A stretch of DNA of 64,000 nucleotides from Porites lobata (Eukaryota > Cnidaria > Anthozoa > Scleractinia > Poritidae): NCBI GenBank assembly GCA_942486035.1, contig CALNXK010000108.1, positions 601,001 to 665,000 of the forward strand, in the 5' to 3' direction. The translations under genes and the position numbers were made by a program. Under the pieces are notes generated by a model that was given only the letters and a program-made list of their open reading frames with translations, had not been told where the DNA came from and did no database searches. This document shows positions 23,569-35,905 of this stretch, in pieces; positions within the stretch are counted from its first letter, which is position 1, and each line of letters begins with the position of its first letter.

Positions 23569-23703
23569 ATCTCCAGGATTCGCTACTATGCTAACGCGGA
23601 CAGTACTTTCCACCAAACTCGTCTCCTTACAAGCGGCGATGTCTCACTTAATCCTGGACCGATAATATCATCATTCATCAACCCAGAATCAGAAGGAAAG
23701 TTT
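23569..23703 (+). pseudogene. LINE leader peptide with 2A-like GDVSLNPGP
   Basis: An open frame reads RYYANADSTFHQTRLLTSGD and then VSLNPGP before stopping at 23703. GDVxxNPGP is the core of 2A ribosome-skipping peptides, which are documented in APE-type LINEs of several invertebrates. Here the usual glutamate of DxExNPGP is serine, so activity is doubtful. The frame differs from the endonuclease frame that follows, so a lesion separates them. Confidence 0.6.
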
Positions 23704-23782
23704 TAAATGTAAACTCTCCTGTGTCTCTTTCAACTCAAGGAGTATTGTTAATAAGCGACTTGAACTAAGCAGTCTCCTTGCC

Positions 23783-26484
23783 TTGAAATCCTACGAACTG
23801 GTCGCCATTACAGAAACATTCTTAGACTCAACGATAAACAGCTCAGAAATATTCTCTGATTCATTCAACGTACAGAGGAGAGATCGTTCAAGACATGGTG
23901 GTGGAGTTCTCTTGGCTGTTCACCAGGGTTTGTGCTGCATTAGAAGAACAGATTTCGAAACAGATTGTGAAATTTTATGGTGCGAGATAATTGTTATGAA
24001 ACCTTATTCAAGAGTCCTGGTAGGGGTATTTTACAGACCTCCTTCGAGCGACATCGACTACTTGAAAGAGTTGGAAAGATCTTTATCGCTTATCGAACGA
24101 ACTGGTAATAATCTAAGTATCCTTTTATTGGGTGACTTCAATCTTCCCCAAATTGTCTGGTCCACCCCATCACCTACGTGTCCTGACAGTTTGTCGTCTA
24201 CTTTCTGCGCTATCATTGCGGATTACTTTCTTCACCAGTTGGTACTTCAACCTACCCGCGAACAAAATATTCTCGACTTGGTTTTCATCACAGCCCCGGA
24301 GCTGGTAAAGGATCTGGAAATTTGTCAACCTGTTGGGGGATCTGATCATTGTTCCATTGAATTCAAACTAAAATTAAAGTTTCAGAGACCAATACGTAGT
24401 TGTAGGCTTGTTTACAACTATCGCGCCGCAGATTGGCTGGGTCTACGTGAAGATTTTTGTAATTTGCAATGGGACTGTTCATATCTTATGGAGACTGTGG
24501 ATGATGTCTGGGATGCTTGGAAAATATTATTTTTCCAAGCTGTCGAACGTAATATTCCATCAAAACAACTTAAACCTCAGCGCAACGCACCGTGGTTAAA
24601 CGCTGAACTACGGAAATTAATTCACAAGAAGCGTAGATTATGGAAACAAGCTAAATCCTCTGGGGACCCCGCTAAATGGGTTAAATACAAAAGGCTAAGT
24701 AACAGCGTGAAAGACCAATTAAACAAGGCCTACTGGAACTACGTCAACGATTTAACAGCTTCATTAAAGACCAACCCCAAAAAATTCTGGTCTTTTGTCA
24801 AAGCACGCACAGGCAATCGTAGCGTGGCAAGCTGCATCGAGTACGAGGGAAAAAGAGCATATTCACCACTCGATAAAGCTAACCTTTTCAACAGTTTCTT
24901 CCAGTCTGTTTTCATCAAGGACTCAGAAGCAAGTGATTTCCAGAATCCTAGTCAGCTGACCGAACATGTTATCGGTGACTTATCTTGTAGCGTAGAAGAA
25001 GTGGCGAAACTACTTCAATCAATCGATGTCAACAAAGCATCTGGCCCTGACAATATTCCTCCAAGAATACTCAAGGAATGCGCTATGGAATTGGCCCTAC
25101 CACTGACAAACTTTTTTAACTTCACTTTGTCTCGGGGGAATATCCCAACTGATTGGAAAGTTGCAAATGTTGTGCCTATATTCAAATCTGGCAAAAATAA
25201 CTTGGCAGATAACTACCGTCCAATTTCATTGACTAGCGTCGTTGTGAAAACGTTAGAGCGCTTGATCCACAAGCACATTATGAAGTATCTGACTGACTTC
25301 CAACTGCTTAACGACAATCAGCATGGATTTAGACCGTCAAGATCTTGTGTTACCCAGCTACTGCAATTAGTACATTAGTACAGGCCTTGGATAAACTTGG
25401 ATCAGTCGATGCAGTGTTTTTGGACTTTGCCAAGGCTTTCGATAAAGTCTCCCATGCCCATCTCCTCCACAAATTGGAATGCTATGGTATCAAAGGCCAG
25501 ATTTTAAATTGGTTAAGGGATTTTCTCACGTCAAGGAAACAGCGTGTAGTGATTGAGGGTCAAGCATCTGACTGGTTAAGTGTTACATCTGGTGTGCCCT
25601 AAGGAAGTATACTTGGGCCTTTGCTGTTCCTTGCATACATCAACGATCTTCCTTACTCAGTAACCTGCAACTCAGATTTGTTTGCTGACGATACTGTCCT
25701 TCATCGACACATAGAAAATAGATCGGATTGCGATCTACCTCAAGAGGATTTGACATCTGCCTCTGAATGGTGCAAGAGTTGGCTTGTTACTCTTAAGACG
25801 GAGAAGTGCGAAGTCCTACACATTACACGGAAGAATGATCCAATAAGATGTCAATATTCGTTGAATAACACCTTACTACCGGAAGTGGACCACCACAAAC
25901 ACCTGGGACTTTGGTTGGAGTCGTCCTTATCATGGGATTATCACATTAACTCAATTTGTGCTAAAGCTAACAAGGTGTTGGGCTTGATTAAAAGGACATT
26001 TGGTTATTCAAACAAGACTGGTATCAAGACAGCTTTTAAGGCGCTTGTGATACCTATCCTCGAGTACGCCTGCCCAGTCTGGAATCCTTATCTGGTGAAA
26101 CACACCAAGGCAATCGAAGCAATTCAGAGAAGAGCGTCCCGACTAATATGTGGCCCCGACAAAGAATATCCTGAAAGACTTTTAGAGTTAAAATGGGACT
26201 CTTTAGAACTGAGACGGAAATATCTTAGCCTAGTTCAAACGTATAAGATTATATTTGGTTACTGTGATATCAATTGCCATCATTACTTTGATATTATTGG
26301 AATAACTCGAACTAGAAGTAAGCATGAGTATAAAATAAGGCCTAAAGTTGCCCGTACAAATTATTTTAAATATTCATTTTTTCATAGATATATTAATGAT
26401 TGGAACTCTTTGCCTTCTGAAGTAATGTCATCTCCTAGCCTTCAGTCTTTTAAAGTTTCACTGATTAAGTACCTTCGCTCATAA
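23783..26484 (+). pseudogene. LINE ORF2: endonuclease-reverse transcriptase
   Basis: Would copy the element by target-primed reverse transcription. Visible in order: apurinic endonuclease (ITETFLDS, HGGGVLLA, GVFYRPPS, LLGDFNLPQ, GGSDHCSIEF, to ~residue 200), a basic linker (KKFWSFVKARTGN), RT fingers (NKASGPDNIPPRIL, ADNYRPISLTSV), palm (DFAKAFDKVSHAHLL, active site FADD near 25683), thumb (HHKHLGLWLES) and C-terminal 'VARTNYFKYSF...WNSLPSEV'. About 900 residues, normal for the family. Two lesions: a small deletion shifting the frame near 25375, and a TAA at 25600-25602 where the conserved VPQG glutamine is expected (a single C-to-T change). Confidence 0.9.
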
Positions 26485-27050
26485 TTTACCTTAAAATATT
26501 AGGCATAGTGTCTTTAATATAAGTTTATGCATTATTATTAGGAATCTAGGTTTATAATTTATAGTCTAATTTATAGTCTTTTAATATATGTTTATATATT
26601 AATTAATTTTTTTTTTCTTTTTTGGAAGGTATGTCTTAGCATGGGAATTTGGTTTCCCCCTACTACCGTCCTGTTAACCATTTTTGTATTTTTTTTTCGA
26701 TTGTATATGTTAGTATTAGTTCATTTGTATCAGTTATGTATGGTTACGAACTGTGATTAACGATTAAAGATCTCGTATCCTTTGGTTTTCCCCTGAACCC
26801 ATATTTTGTAAACTACAAGATGCCATGTGAACACTGTAATGCAGTTAGTTACGATAGAATTTTAGCCAAGAGATTGTAAAATATTGCAGTTTGGACACCG
26901 AGTATACATAACAGTCAATGTAAAATTATTATAATATTTGCAATTACAGTACCTCCAGTTTACAGTATCATAGTACTGAATATCTCTCTTATAATTTATC
27001 TCCTAAGTTATAGGGACCCAATGATCGCCAACGTGAACCTCGCGCACTTT

Positions 27051-28010
27051 ACGGACCGAAGAGAGCTCTTCACAAACCGTATACCCCTTTCGTCGGTCCG
27101 TACCGTCCTTACAGATTGACAAACCGTATATAACCACTCTTGCCATGAAAATATTCTAAGTCCTACTAATGAAATGCGATTTACGGACCGTAAAACACTC
27201 TTTACAGACCGTATAACCGTTTTTGTCCATCCGTTCGATCCGTACGGAAGTCCCACTAATTAGATGCGATTTACTCCGATTTACGGACCGCAAAAAATCT
27301 TTACAGACCGTATACCCCTTTTTGTCGATCCGTTCGATCCGTACGGATCGATAAACCGTATATAACCACTCTTGCCATGAAAATATTCTACGTCCCACTA
27401 ATTAGATGCGATTTACGGACCGTAAAACACTCTTTACAGACCGTATACCCCTTTTATCGATCGGTTCGATCCGTACGGATCGATAAACCGTGTATAACCA
27501 CTCTTGCAATGAAGATATTCTAAGTCCCACTAACTAGATGCGATTTACGGACCGTAAAACACTCTTTACAGACCGTATAACCGTTTTTGTCCATCCGTTC
27601 GATCCGTACGGAAGTCCCACTAATTAGATGCGATTTACTCCGATTTACGGATCGTAAAAAATCTTTACAGAACGCATATCCCTTTATGTCGATCCGTTCG
27701 ATCCGTACGGATCGATAAATATAACCACTCTTGCCATGAAAATATTCTACGTCCCACTAACTAGATGCGATTTACGGACCGTAAAACACTCTTTACAGAC
27801 CGTATAACCCTGTTGTCGATCCGTTCGATCCGTACGGATCGACAAACCGTATATAACAGCTCTTGCCATGAAAATATTCTAAGTCCCACTAATGAGATGC
27901 GACTTACGAACCGTAAAACACACTTTACAGAACGTATACCTCTGTTGTCGATCCGTTCGATCCGTGCGGATCGACACATGGCTTATACGGACCGTTACGG
28001 TGCGGGTGTA
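27051..28010. repeat. Satellite array with higher-order structure
   Basis: Eight units start with ACGGACCG (or close variant) at 27051, 27183, 27283, 27415, 27547, 27647, 27774 and 27905. Units are ~130 bp or 100 bp; the order after the first is 100-132-132 then 100-127-131, so a ~360-bp higher-order repeat is present twice. The 100-bp units at 27183 and 27547 are nearly identical. Each long unit carries the palindrome GATCCGTACGGATCG. Short open frames on both strands are by-products. Confidence 0.9.
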
Positions 28011-28011
28011 T

Positions 28012-29234
28012 TGGACAACCCTCAGATACAAATGATGAAGGCAAAGGTGATTTACTTTTACGCTTATTTATAACTTCATTAAGCAGTTTCCAAGTTGTTC
28101 TAAGGTCATTTTTGGCACTCTCAAACTTAGTATCGTAGTATTTACGTTTTGCGATGCGAATTAAATGGTTCAGTTTGTTTTTGTAGGTTTTATACTTTCG
28201 CTCATTGAATAATGAGGGAGATCTGATGAATTTTTTGTATAATCTCTTTTTCTTGTTAATAGATTTCAAAAGTCCGGGCGTCATCCAAGGAGAGCTGCAG
28301 TTGTTCAGTAGCTTACCTTTAATGACCTTTAAAGGGAAGAAGGCATTGTAGACTCTCGAGTATTCATCTATAAAATTATTGTAAGCAATATTAGGATCTT
28401 CATCAAGAAATGAGGCCCAGTTTGTGTTTGAAACGTTTTCGTTGAATTTACGCAAATTTCGTCAGTAATCTTGCGTATGAATACTTTATTTTCTCCATCG
28501 CGCGTCAGAGTTTTGCCAGAAAAATAAGCAAAAACCGGTGATTGATCGGATAAATCGTTTAGAACAATACCATTTAAAACATTTTGAGAAAGATTATTTT
28601 TGAATATATTATCGATTAGGGTTGCAGAATAAGAGGTGAGGCGCGTTGGATTGGAGATAAGAGGAATAAATGCGTGCGAAAATAGAGTGTCGATAAATTC
28701 TTGAGTTGGTGTATGATGGTTGTACTGGAGAAGGTCGAGGTTAAAGTCTCCCATAACATAACATCGTTTGTTGTCCTTAGAAATACGAGAAAGAATGTCG
28801 TTAAATTTGTCTAGAAACAAGGCCGTGTTTTGATTTGGCGGTCTATACACAGATCCAACAATGATGTTTTTCCCATGGGGAACTGTAATCTCCACGAATA
28901 AAGACTCAATTGTCTCTGGATCTGACAATTTGCATTCATTAAGAAGTTTGTATTGAAGGTAGTTTTGTAAATAAATGCCCACTCCGCCACCTGTTTTGGA
29001 TTTGCGATGGTTTGAGACAAAATTGTATCCAGTGATGTTAACCAACTCTGCAGTGCAATCAGTCAGCCACGTTTCTGAAATACCGATCACAGAGAATGGT
29101 TTTTTAAGACTTCCAAGCTTTAAATTCAATTGGTCAAGATTTTTTAGCAAGCTACGAGCATTTAAGTGTATAATGGAAAAATTTATTTTGTCGCTAAGGG
29201 GAGCTACTCGACTATTTATATCATCCTCGGCCAA
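28012..29234 (-). pseudogene. LINE ORF2 5' part: endonuclease and linker
   Basis: Minus strand. The N-terminus reads an APE endonuclease (SIIHLNARSLLKNLDQL, GISETWLTD, GGGVGIYLQ, GSVYRPPNQN, VMGDFNLDLLQ, SDQSPVFAYF) for ~270 residues. After a one-base shift near 28450 comes the EN-RT linker (WMTPGLLKSINKKKRLYKKF, TTWKLLNEVINKRKSKSPLP). It stops where the satellite begins at ~28010, and no RT for it is found downstream. Different clade from the L1/Tx1-like element it interrupts. Confidence 0.85.
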
Positions 29235-31950
29235 ATGATAATGCCGTCAATACAGATAGCGAGATCCTAGAAGAAGCAAAATCCTTCTATCAGAATCTTT
29301 ATTCTTCAGCTAATACGCAACCCGACACTAAGGAAGAAAATATGTTTTTTCCCAGACGGAAATACTCTTATCCTGAATGAGCAAGAGCAAAAACAGTGTG
29401 AAGGCTTCATGACTGCCTCTGACTGTTTAGAAAGTTTAAAAGCCATGGAATCAAACAAGAGCCCTGGAAGTGACGGCCTCCCAGCCGAATTCTATAAAGT
29501 CTTTTGGAATGACATCAATCAGCATCTGTTAAATGCCTTAAATTGTGCATATACGAAAGGTCTCTTATCGATTACTCAAAGAAGAGGATTGATTATTCTC
29601 ATACCAAAAAAGAACAAACCCACCAACCTGTTAAAAAACTGGAGGCCTATCACCCTGCTTAATTGCGATTACAAAATAGCTACCAAATCCATTGCAAGTA
29701 GAATACGAAAGGTCCTACCAAAGATAATTAACAACGATCAAACTGGTATTCTAAAAGGCCGATTCATCGGAGAAAACATCAGACTTATTAATAGTATTAT
29801 TAATTACACGAATACAGAAAAAATACCCAGTCTACTACTGTTTGTCGACTTCGAAAAAGCCTTCGATAGCAGTGAATGGTTCTTTATAGAAAAAACTCTG
29901 AAGTACTATAATTTTGGAACCTCTCTGGTTACCTGGGTAAAAGTATTTTATACCGATATCAGCAGCTGTGTTCTGAACAACGTATGGTCTCCGGACTTTT
30001 TCAACTTAGGTCGCGGTGTGAGACAGGGATGCCCGCTGTCCCCATATTTATATATTTTATGCGCTGAAATACTAGGTGATACAGTAAGGAAAGATAATGA
30101 GGTGCGTGGAATAAAGGTTTTTCATACTGAGTGTAAGTTATCCCAATATGCAGATGACGCGACTATGATTTTGGATGGCTCCAAGTCCTCCTTTTTGAGG
30201 CCTCTGTACTTACTTGATGCTTTTGCTTCCACATCGGGTTTGAAGGTCAACTATGAAAAAACTGAAGCCCTCTGGATTGGCGCCTCTAAAAGTTCTTATC
30301 TCACTTTCCCTTCAAGTAAACCAATAACTTGGGCAAACGAGAAGGTCTTCGCCTTGGGAGTGTGGTTTTCGACTTTGGAAGATAGGACTCTTAATTCTAA
30401 CTTTATTGAGAAAATTGAGAAAATAAGGGGTATCTTAGACAATTGGTCGGCTAGAAGACTGACCCTCTTGGGTAAAATTACAATCATAAAAACTCTAACC
30501 GTATCACAAATCGTCTACATATTGTCATCTCTTCCAACACCTCCTGACATACTCAAGACAATCAACTCTATATTGTACGATTTCCTTTGGGACGGTAAGG
30601 GCGATAAAATCAAAAGGACGTCAATGATAAATAATTACCCGAAAGGAGGACTTAAGATGTTTGATATTCAAAGCTTTAAGAAAGTAAAGGGAAGTGGAAA
30701 CTTTCCTTTGACCATTACTTAGGGAAGTACGGAGGAAAACTATTGTTCCGAAGCAATTTGAAACAGCAAGATTCTACACTGCTCAACCTCAAAGACCCTT
30801 TCTTAAAAGAAATCATACAGTACTGGACAAAAGTTAATTACAAAGACGATAACCTCAATTTTGCCTCCACATGTATATGGTACAACTCTCACATTAGAAT
30901 TGAAAATCGTCCATTCTTCTACAGATCATGGTTGAGCGCGGGGATAAAGGAGATTAGAGATCTGCTAGACAACGACCAGAAATTTCTAAGCTATAACGCC
31001 TTCATAGATAAATATTGAGTGTTTTCACACGACGTCATGGCGGCCATATTTGTGTCCCAAAACAATGAAACGGCGGCCATGTTTGTGTCCCAAACCAGTC
31101 TTATGGGAGTTGAACTCTGTTCTTATCTAAACGCTTTCTTTTGTTCCAATAAATTTGCATACATGCTGGCCACGTGAGTGAAAACACAGAATAGCATCAA
31201 AACCAACTATCTCGAATATCACAAAGTGATATCTGCTGTAGCGCATTACAAGAAAGTACACTCTACAGCCTATCATGACTCAACTCCATAGGATCCAGTT
31301 GATACCCTTCTGTCTCACACCACAGTTTCCAAGAAAATTTATGAATGTCTAATAAATGAAAAAGCTTCTATACCATGAAGAAGTCAGGGAAAGTGGTTGG
31401 AAGAGAGAGACATACATTGTAATCTTAGTATAATAGTCAACTGGGAAAATACGTACTGCCTATCATCTCTGTTTAAAAGAGAGTCAAAGCTTAGAGCGTT
31501 CCAATTTAAATTCCTTCAAAGAAAAATCGCCACAAATGACTTTCTGTACAAAATAGGTATCAAACAAACAGATTACTGCTCCTTTTGCGAGGAACAAAAT
31601 GAAACCCTCGTTCATCTATTCTGGACTTGCAAATACACTCAGAACTTCTGGAAGAGCATGTTCGAGTGGATCTCTCAAAATTTCAAAGATTTGGAAGACG
31701 TCTCTCCCTCTTGGTCTCTCTGCTTCGGTCTCTTGACGACGTAAAAGACCTTCTCTTTCATCACATATTCTACTCCTCATAGCTAGACATTACATATACA
31801 CCTGCAGACTTGGGAACAAGTTTCCTAAGCTGCAGGTGTATATACAGGTACTTATCAACTCGATAGAAATTGAAAAGCAGATTGCATTCCACAATAACGA
31901 CTCAAACGCCTTTGTACGGAAATGGTCTCGCTTTAAAAATAACCTCTCAC
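29235..31950 (+). pseudogene. L1/Tx1-like LINE, reverse transcriptase and C-terminus
   Basis: Third piece of the LINE begun at 19525. It opens with the pre-RT segment (SEILEEAKSFYQNLYSSAN), shifts frame near 29345, then runs open for 437 codons (29409-30722): SPGSDGLPAEFYKVFW, LKNWRPITLLNCDYK, FVDFEKAFDSSEW, RGVRQGCPLSPYLYILCAE and the active site YADD at ~30149. After a deletion and shift near 30690 the post-RT domain continues (GGKLLFRSNL, 30743-31018), is cut by a 169-bp MITE, and ends with a cysteine-rich C-terminus (CSFCEEQNETLVHLFWTC) and a TAA at 31742. The tail after 31745 is non-coding. Confidence 0.9.
31019..31187. mobile_element. 169-bp MITE, GTGTTTTCAC ends
   Basis: GTGTTTTCAC at 31019 and its exact inverted copy ending at 31187; the next bases also pair roughly (ACGACGTCATGGCGGCC versus TCACGTGGCCAGCATG). 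Inside, 'GGCGGCCAT.TTTGTGTCCCAAA' is present twice. It interrupts the LINE post-RT domain; the frame can be followed on either side (DKY before, an EYHKVISAVAHYKK segment after). TGA/AGA flank it; target duplication unresolved. Confidence 0.7.
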
Positions 31951-31959
31951 AAAATCTAT

Positions 31960-32769
31960 TGCATTAACAATATATATAGGAAGCGTAAAACGTAGAATCC
32001 CTTGACTTGAAATCAAATATCTTGTATGACTTTTTGTGTGATTTTATTTTACTATATGTATATACTACTATATGTATGTTTATAAGAGTGATTGTGTTTA
32101 AGTTTATAAGAGTGATTGTGTTTCTGTCAATGATAGATATAATTCGACGGTAAATACAGATTAGAGGTTGTCTGCTGGAGAAATAACTTATCATTGGTTA
32201 CTCTTAAAATCTGGGTCAGTGATTTACATGGACATTTTTTTCGAAAGACCTTTAGGCTTGTATTAACTTGTTTTCCGTACTTACCAGAAAATTTAGATTA
32301 ATGTTGTGACGGCAATAATTGTTTTTCAATGTTGGACTCTCACAAAGTAGTAGAAAAGAGACTTTAAACTTTTTAAATTACATTTTGTTCAGGGTGCAAA
32401 GAAAGTCAGCTGCTTTCTACCTTCTTTGCACGCTCTTTAATATGATTTCAATAGAACTTGAACCTTAGAATGCCTTTTTAACAACACTTTTACTTGGAAA
32501 TATGAAACAAACCTCCCCGATGAAATTAATAAAAAACCTGTACAAGTGACTGGATAAATTTGTGTACGATGATGTTGTCATTTTTGCATAAACAATACAG
32601 GATTTATTATTCTTGTATTGCTTACAACTAATTATTATGTGTATTAAATTGCCTAAAGTAATTGAATCTAGAAATTAGACGGCTGGAGAAGAAATAAATG
32701 GGTCTTAAGTCACTGTTGGAGTTTTTTTGGGTGGGGGTTGGGAGGATGGGCTGGGTCTGTGGCTAATAT
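31960..32769. other. No gene seen
   Basis: AT-rich flank after the LINE, with a short direct repeat 'tttataagagtgattgtgtt' at 32080-32120 and a G-rich stretch at 32720-32757. Confidence 0.5.
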
Positions 32770-35700
32770 TATTGAACATGGGCAAGAGTCATAATAGAAC
32801 AGGGAGGGACTCTCAGGGCGTTGGCCGGGATATCTTAATTTTAAAAAAGTTATTTTTAGAACTATGCGGACCACGCGGAAACAGTTTCCGGTAAACTGAT
32901 TGACTTACAGAAGACTCGTTTTCACTATTCAGCGCGACAAAGCGAGGCGGCGTCAACAAATAAAAAAAGGAGGTAAAGGGACGATGCGGAGTTGATAAAT
33001 TGGCCTTCTTCAACAAAGAACGTACCGTAGAAAATGTTTAAAACGTCAACACAAAAGGGTCGTTTACAAGCAACGGTAGAAATCGGTTAAAGCGACCGCG
33101 TGACCAACGTTTTTGTTTGAACAGCTGGAAAGAGGACAAGTAGCATTGCGGCCCGGATAAGCGTTACCGTTCAAGTAACCATGTGGACGTATTTTCTGTT
33201 GAAAGAGGAAGGAAAAGAACGTATAAAGGTTTCCAGTATTTTTGTCAAGACATGACCGGAAAGGCGGGAATCTTGTGGAACACACCTTTTCCGGCTTGAC
33301 TGATATTTTGTTGCGCACTTCACATTGGACAACTAGCAATTATTCTTTATTGAACACGAGGTTAATAGAAGCGGAATATTGGCGGCGAGGTTAATATTCG
33401 GTAAACAATAGGTTTGATCTTTACAGAATTTTCAAACATTGCAAAGATTACAGATACTCGCTCTGCCTGCAGACTCGTCTTTAAGAGCATTAGAATGCAA
33501 CATTAATATCAATAAAGTCAATGTTTAAACATGCTGAAATGCAAAAAGGTGCTCACTTTACTACTGTCTGTACTATACTTCCGATTCCTTTAGGCAACAA
33601 AGTTCAAGAAAACTTTGCAAAGCAGCATGTATATGAATCCTTATAACAAATTCTTATGAGTCTGAATAAAACAGATATCCCATGTCAGGAACTTAAAATT
33701 AACGTAAAGTTTTCTTCAGTTGGCTATTGTTTGCAGCTCTTATGATTGGTTGAAACCTTTTAACACAAAGAAAATACCCCTTAAAATAGGTATCGATACA
33801 TTTATTTTTGAAAACATTGTTTTTCTGAAAATATGGTTAGAAACTTTTCAAACATACTGAGCTATTCATCTGCTTAACATAGGATGTACCTTTTAATATG
33901 GAGTCCGCTTAAATATACAAGTTTCGCCGTACACTATAGAAAAAGAGTAATTAGGTTTGTATTTTTTTTCTGTGTGGAAGGGGGGTATAAAAAATAAGAC
34001 ACAACTCAGCAAGAAGCTATACACAGTTTAAACTTATTGCAGTAGTTTTTATTCTTCATACTTTTGAGAGCTTTCTATAACGAAAAGAAAAACACTACAT
34101 TCAGCAGCCGAACCATAAGTGCTTACTAAAATAGAGAAAACTTGCTGGATCAATAAGTGGCAAACACAACATCAAAGGTCCTATGCATCCATGAATGCCT
34201 GAAGCTTGAATTATGCTGTGGTACGATTTGCAGTCAAACCCCTACATTTATTATACAAGCAGCAAGCTTATATCATTTAACACACAGCAAATATTTGGGG
34301 TTGTATGGAAAACTTACCTACACATTGTGGTGTAGGATCTGTAAAGGTTAATTATTACAGGTCTATAAAAAATATGAGGCTTGGTAAAACTACATAAAGT
34401 AAATAAACTCCAGATGAGATTATCATACTGTCGTATTTATTTCAACACTGTTTGCAACATGAAAAAACAAAAAGAACCTTACACAAATAAAGCTTTTACA
34501 AGCAAAAATCGTTTTCCAGATACACATTCAGTGGTCTTTGTAGTGTTTTAGCCTCGCGAGTAACTAATGCGTGAGATCGGTGTTTTGCCAGTCTTTTTTA
34601 GAGTAAGAACCTTTAAGAATTCGGCAAAATCCTAGGGTCTATTTTTTTGAAGGTAAGAAAAGACTTCAAAGTATTCAAAAGAGCGTTTTCCCATTAACTT
34701 TACTGAGCAGTATTTTTCGCTCGATGGAATGTTGACAATTGCAGTTTAATTGAATAGAAGAGATGGTTTTGTAAACTCAACGTTTCCCTCAAAGGCGGAT
34801 TTTCCCAAGAAATCAAATTCAACTTATGACAAAAAAATAAAAGCAAATCTTTACGAAACTTCGAGATTTCGATGTCAAGAAAACTACAGAGAAACGGCGC
34901 CTTACCTTGAGCAACCGGGCCACCATTGTCTGCACTTATTAAAGAACAACACAAGCTGCACAAGAAACCTTTTTCCCTGACTTGGCGAGTCGACAGATGA
35001 AAACAAAGCTCTTCTTTTCTTCACGGGCTGGGAAGCAGAATTTAAAGTTCTGGCGATTCCATATAACCCATTAGGCCATTGTTTGCGAAAGGATTTTTTA
35101 ACTGCGATTTGATTTGCAATGTTTGAAAATTCTGCAAAGATCAAACTTTTGCACATACCGATTTTCACACATGAACTGATCCGTCAAAACCATCAATCAA
35201 ATTGAACTTAAATGGTCTCCTTACTGATTTGTATTATAATATTAACCTCGCCGCGAATATTCCGCTTCTATTCACCTCGTGTTCAAGAATATTAAAGTGC
35301 TTAATTGTTAATTGTCCAATGTGAAGCACGGTACAAAATATCAGTCAAAGCAGGAAAAGGTGTTTTCCACATGATCCCTGGTCATGTCCTTGACAAAAAT
35401 ACTGGAAACCTTTATACGTTCTTTTCCTTCCTCTTTCAATAGAAAATACGTCCACATGGTCGCTTGTACGGTCGTCTTTGTAGGACCCGCGTGTTTTGTG
35501 TGCAACGCTTATCCGCGCCGCGATGCTACTTGTCCTCTTTCCAGCTGTTCAAACAAAAACGATGGTCACACGGTCGCTTTAACCGATTTCTACCGTTTCT
35601 TGTAAAGGATCCGTTTGTGTAGAAGTTTTCACCAGTTTCTATGGTAGGTTCTTCGTTGAAGAAGGACAATTTATCAAGTACATACCCTCTACATCGTCCC

Positions 35701-35905
35701 TCCACTTAGACAGCCATTTTATTCATTTATTGACCCGGCCTCCCTTTGGTGCCTAATCTTCCGGAAGTCAACCAGGTTACCGGAAACTGTTTCCGCATGG
35801 TCCGCATAGTTCTAAAAATAGCCTTTTTGAAATTAAGATATCCCAAAGGCGTGACTGGGAGACCCCCTCTCTGTCCTATTAGGGCTCTTGACATGGGTTA
35901 TTACA
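32770..35905. repeat. Large inverted repeat, ~600-bp arms
   Basis: 32770-33400 matches the reverse complement of 35240-35905 at an estimated 80%. Landmarks on both arms: 'ggatatcttaatttyaaaaa', 'actatgcggacca.gcggaaacag', 'ggtagaaatcggttaaagcgaccg', 'gaaagaggaaggaaaagaacg' and 'gaatagaagcggaatatt' near the inner end. Insertions and deletions of 10-40 bp separate arms. The ~1.85-kb middle has no recognisable gene. This may be an old long-TIR transposon or an inverted duplication; ends are blurred. Confidence 0.75.

Larger units (their letters stand above)
23569..26700 (+). mobile_element. CR1/L2-type LINE with 2A-like motif
   Basis: Contains an upstream peptide ending in a 2A-like motif (23635-23661), endonuclease, RT and C-terminal domain, then an AT-rich 3' UTR. 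The 5' end is not clear, but the order is near complete for ORF2. This is the best preserved LINE in the window. Confidence 0.75.

Noticed and set aside
27051..28010. Array resembling a CRISPR
   Set aside because: Units are 100-132 bp contiguous satellite repeats without unique spacers, in a eukaryotic setting.
32813..35605. Similar ORFs at 33064-33339 (-) and 35384-35605 (+) as paralogous genes
   Set aside because: They lie at matching places in the arms of the inverted repeat; shared sequence is explained by the repeat.
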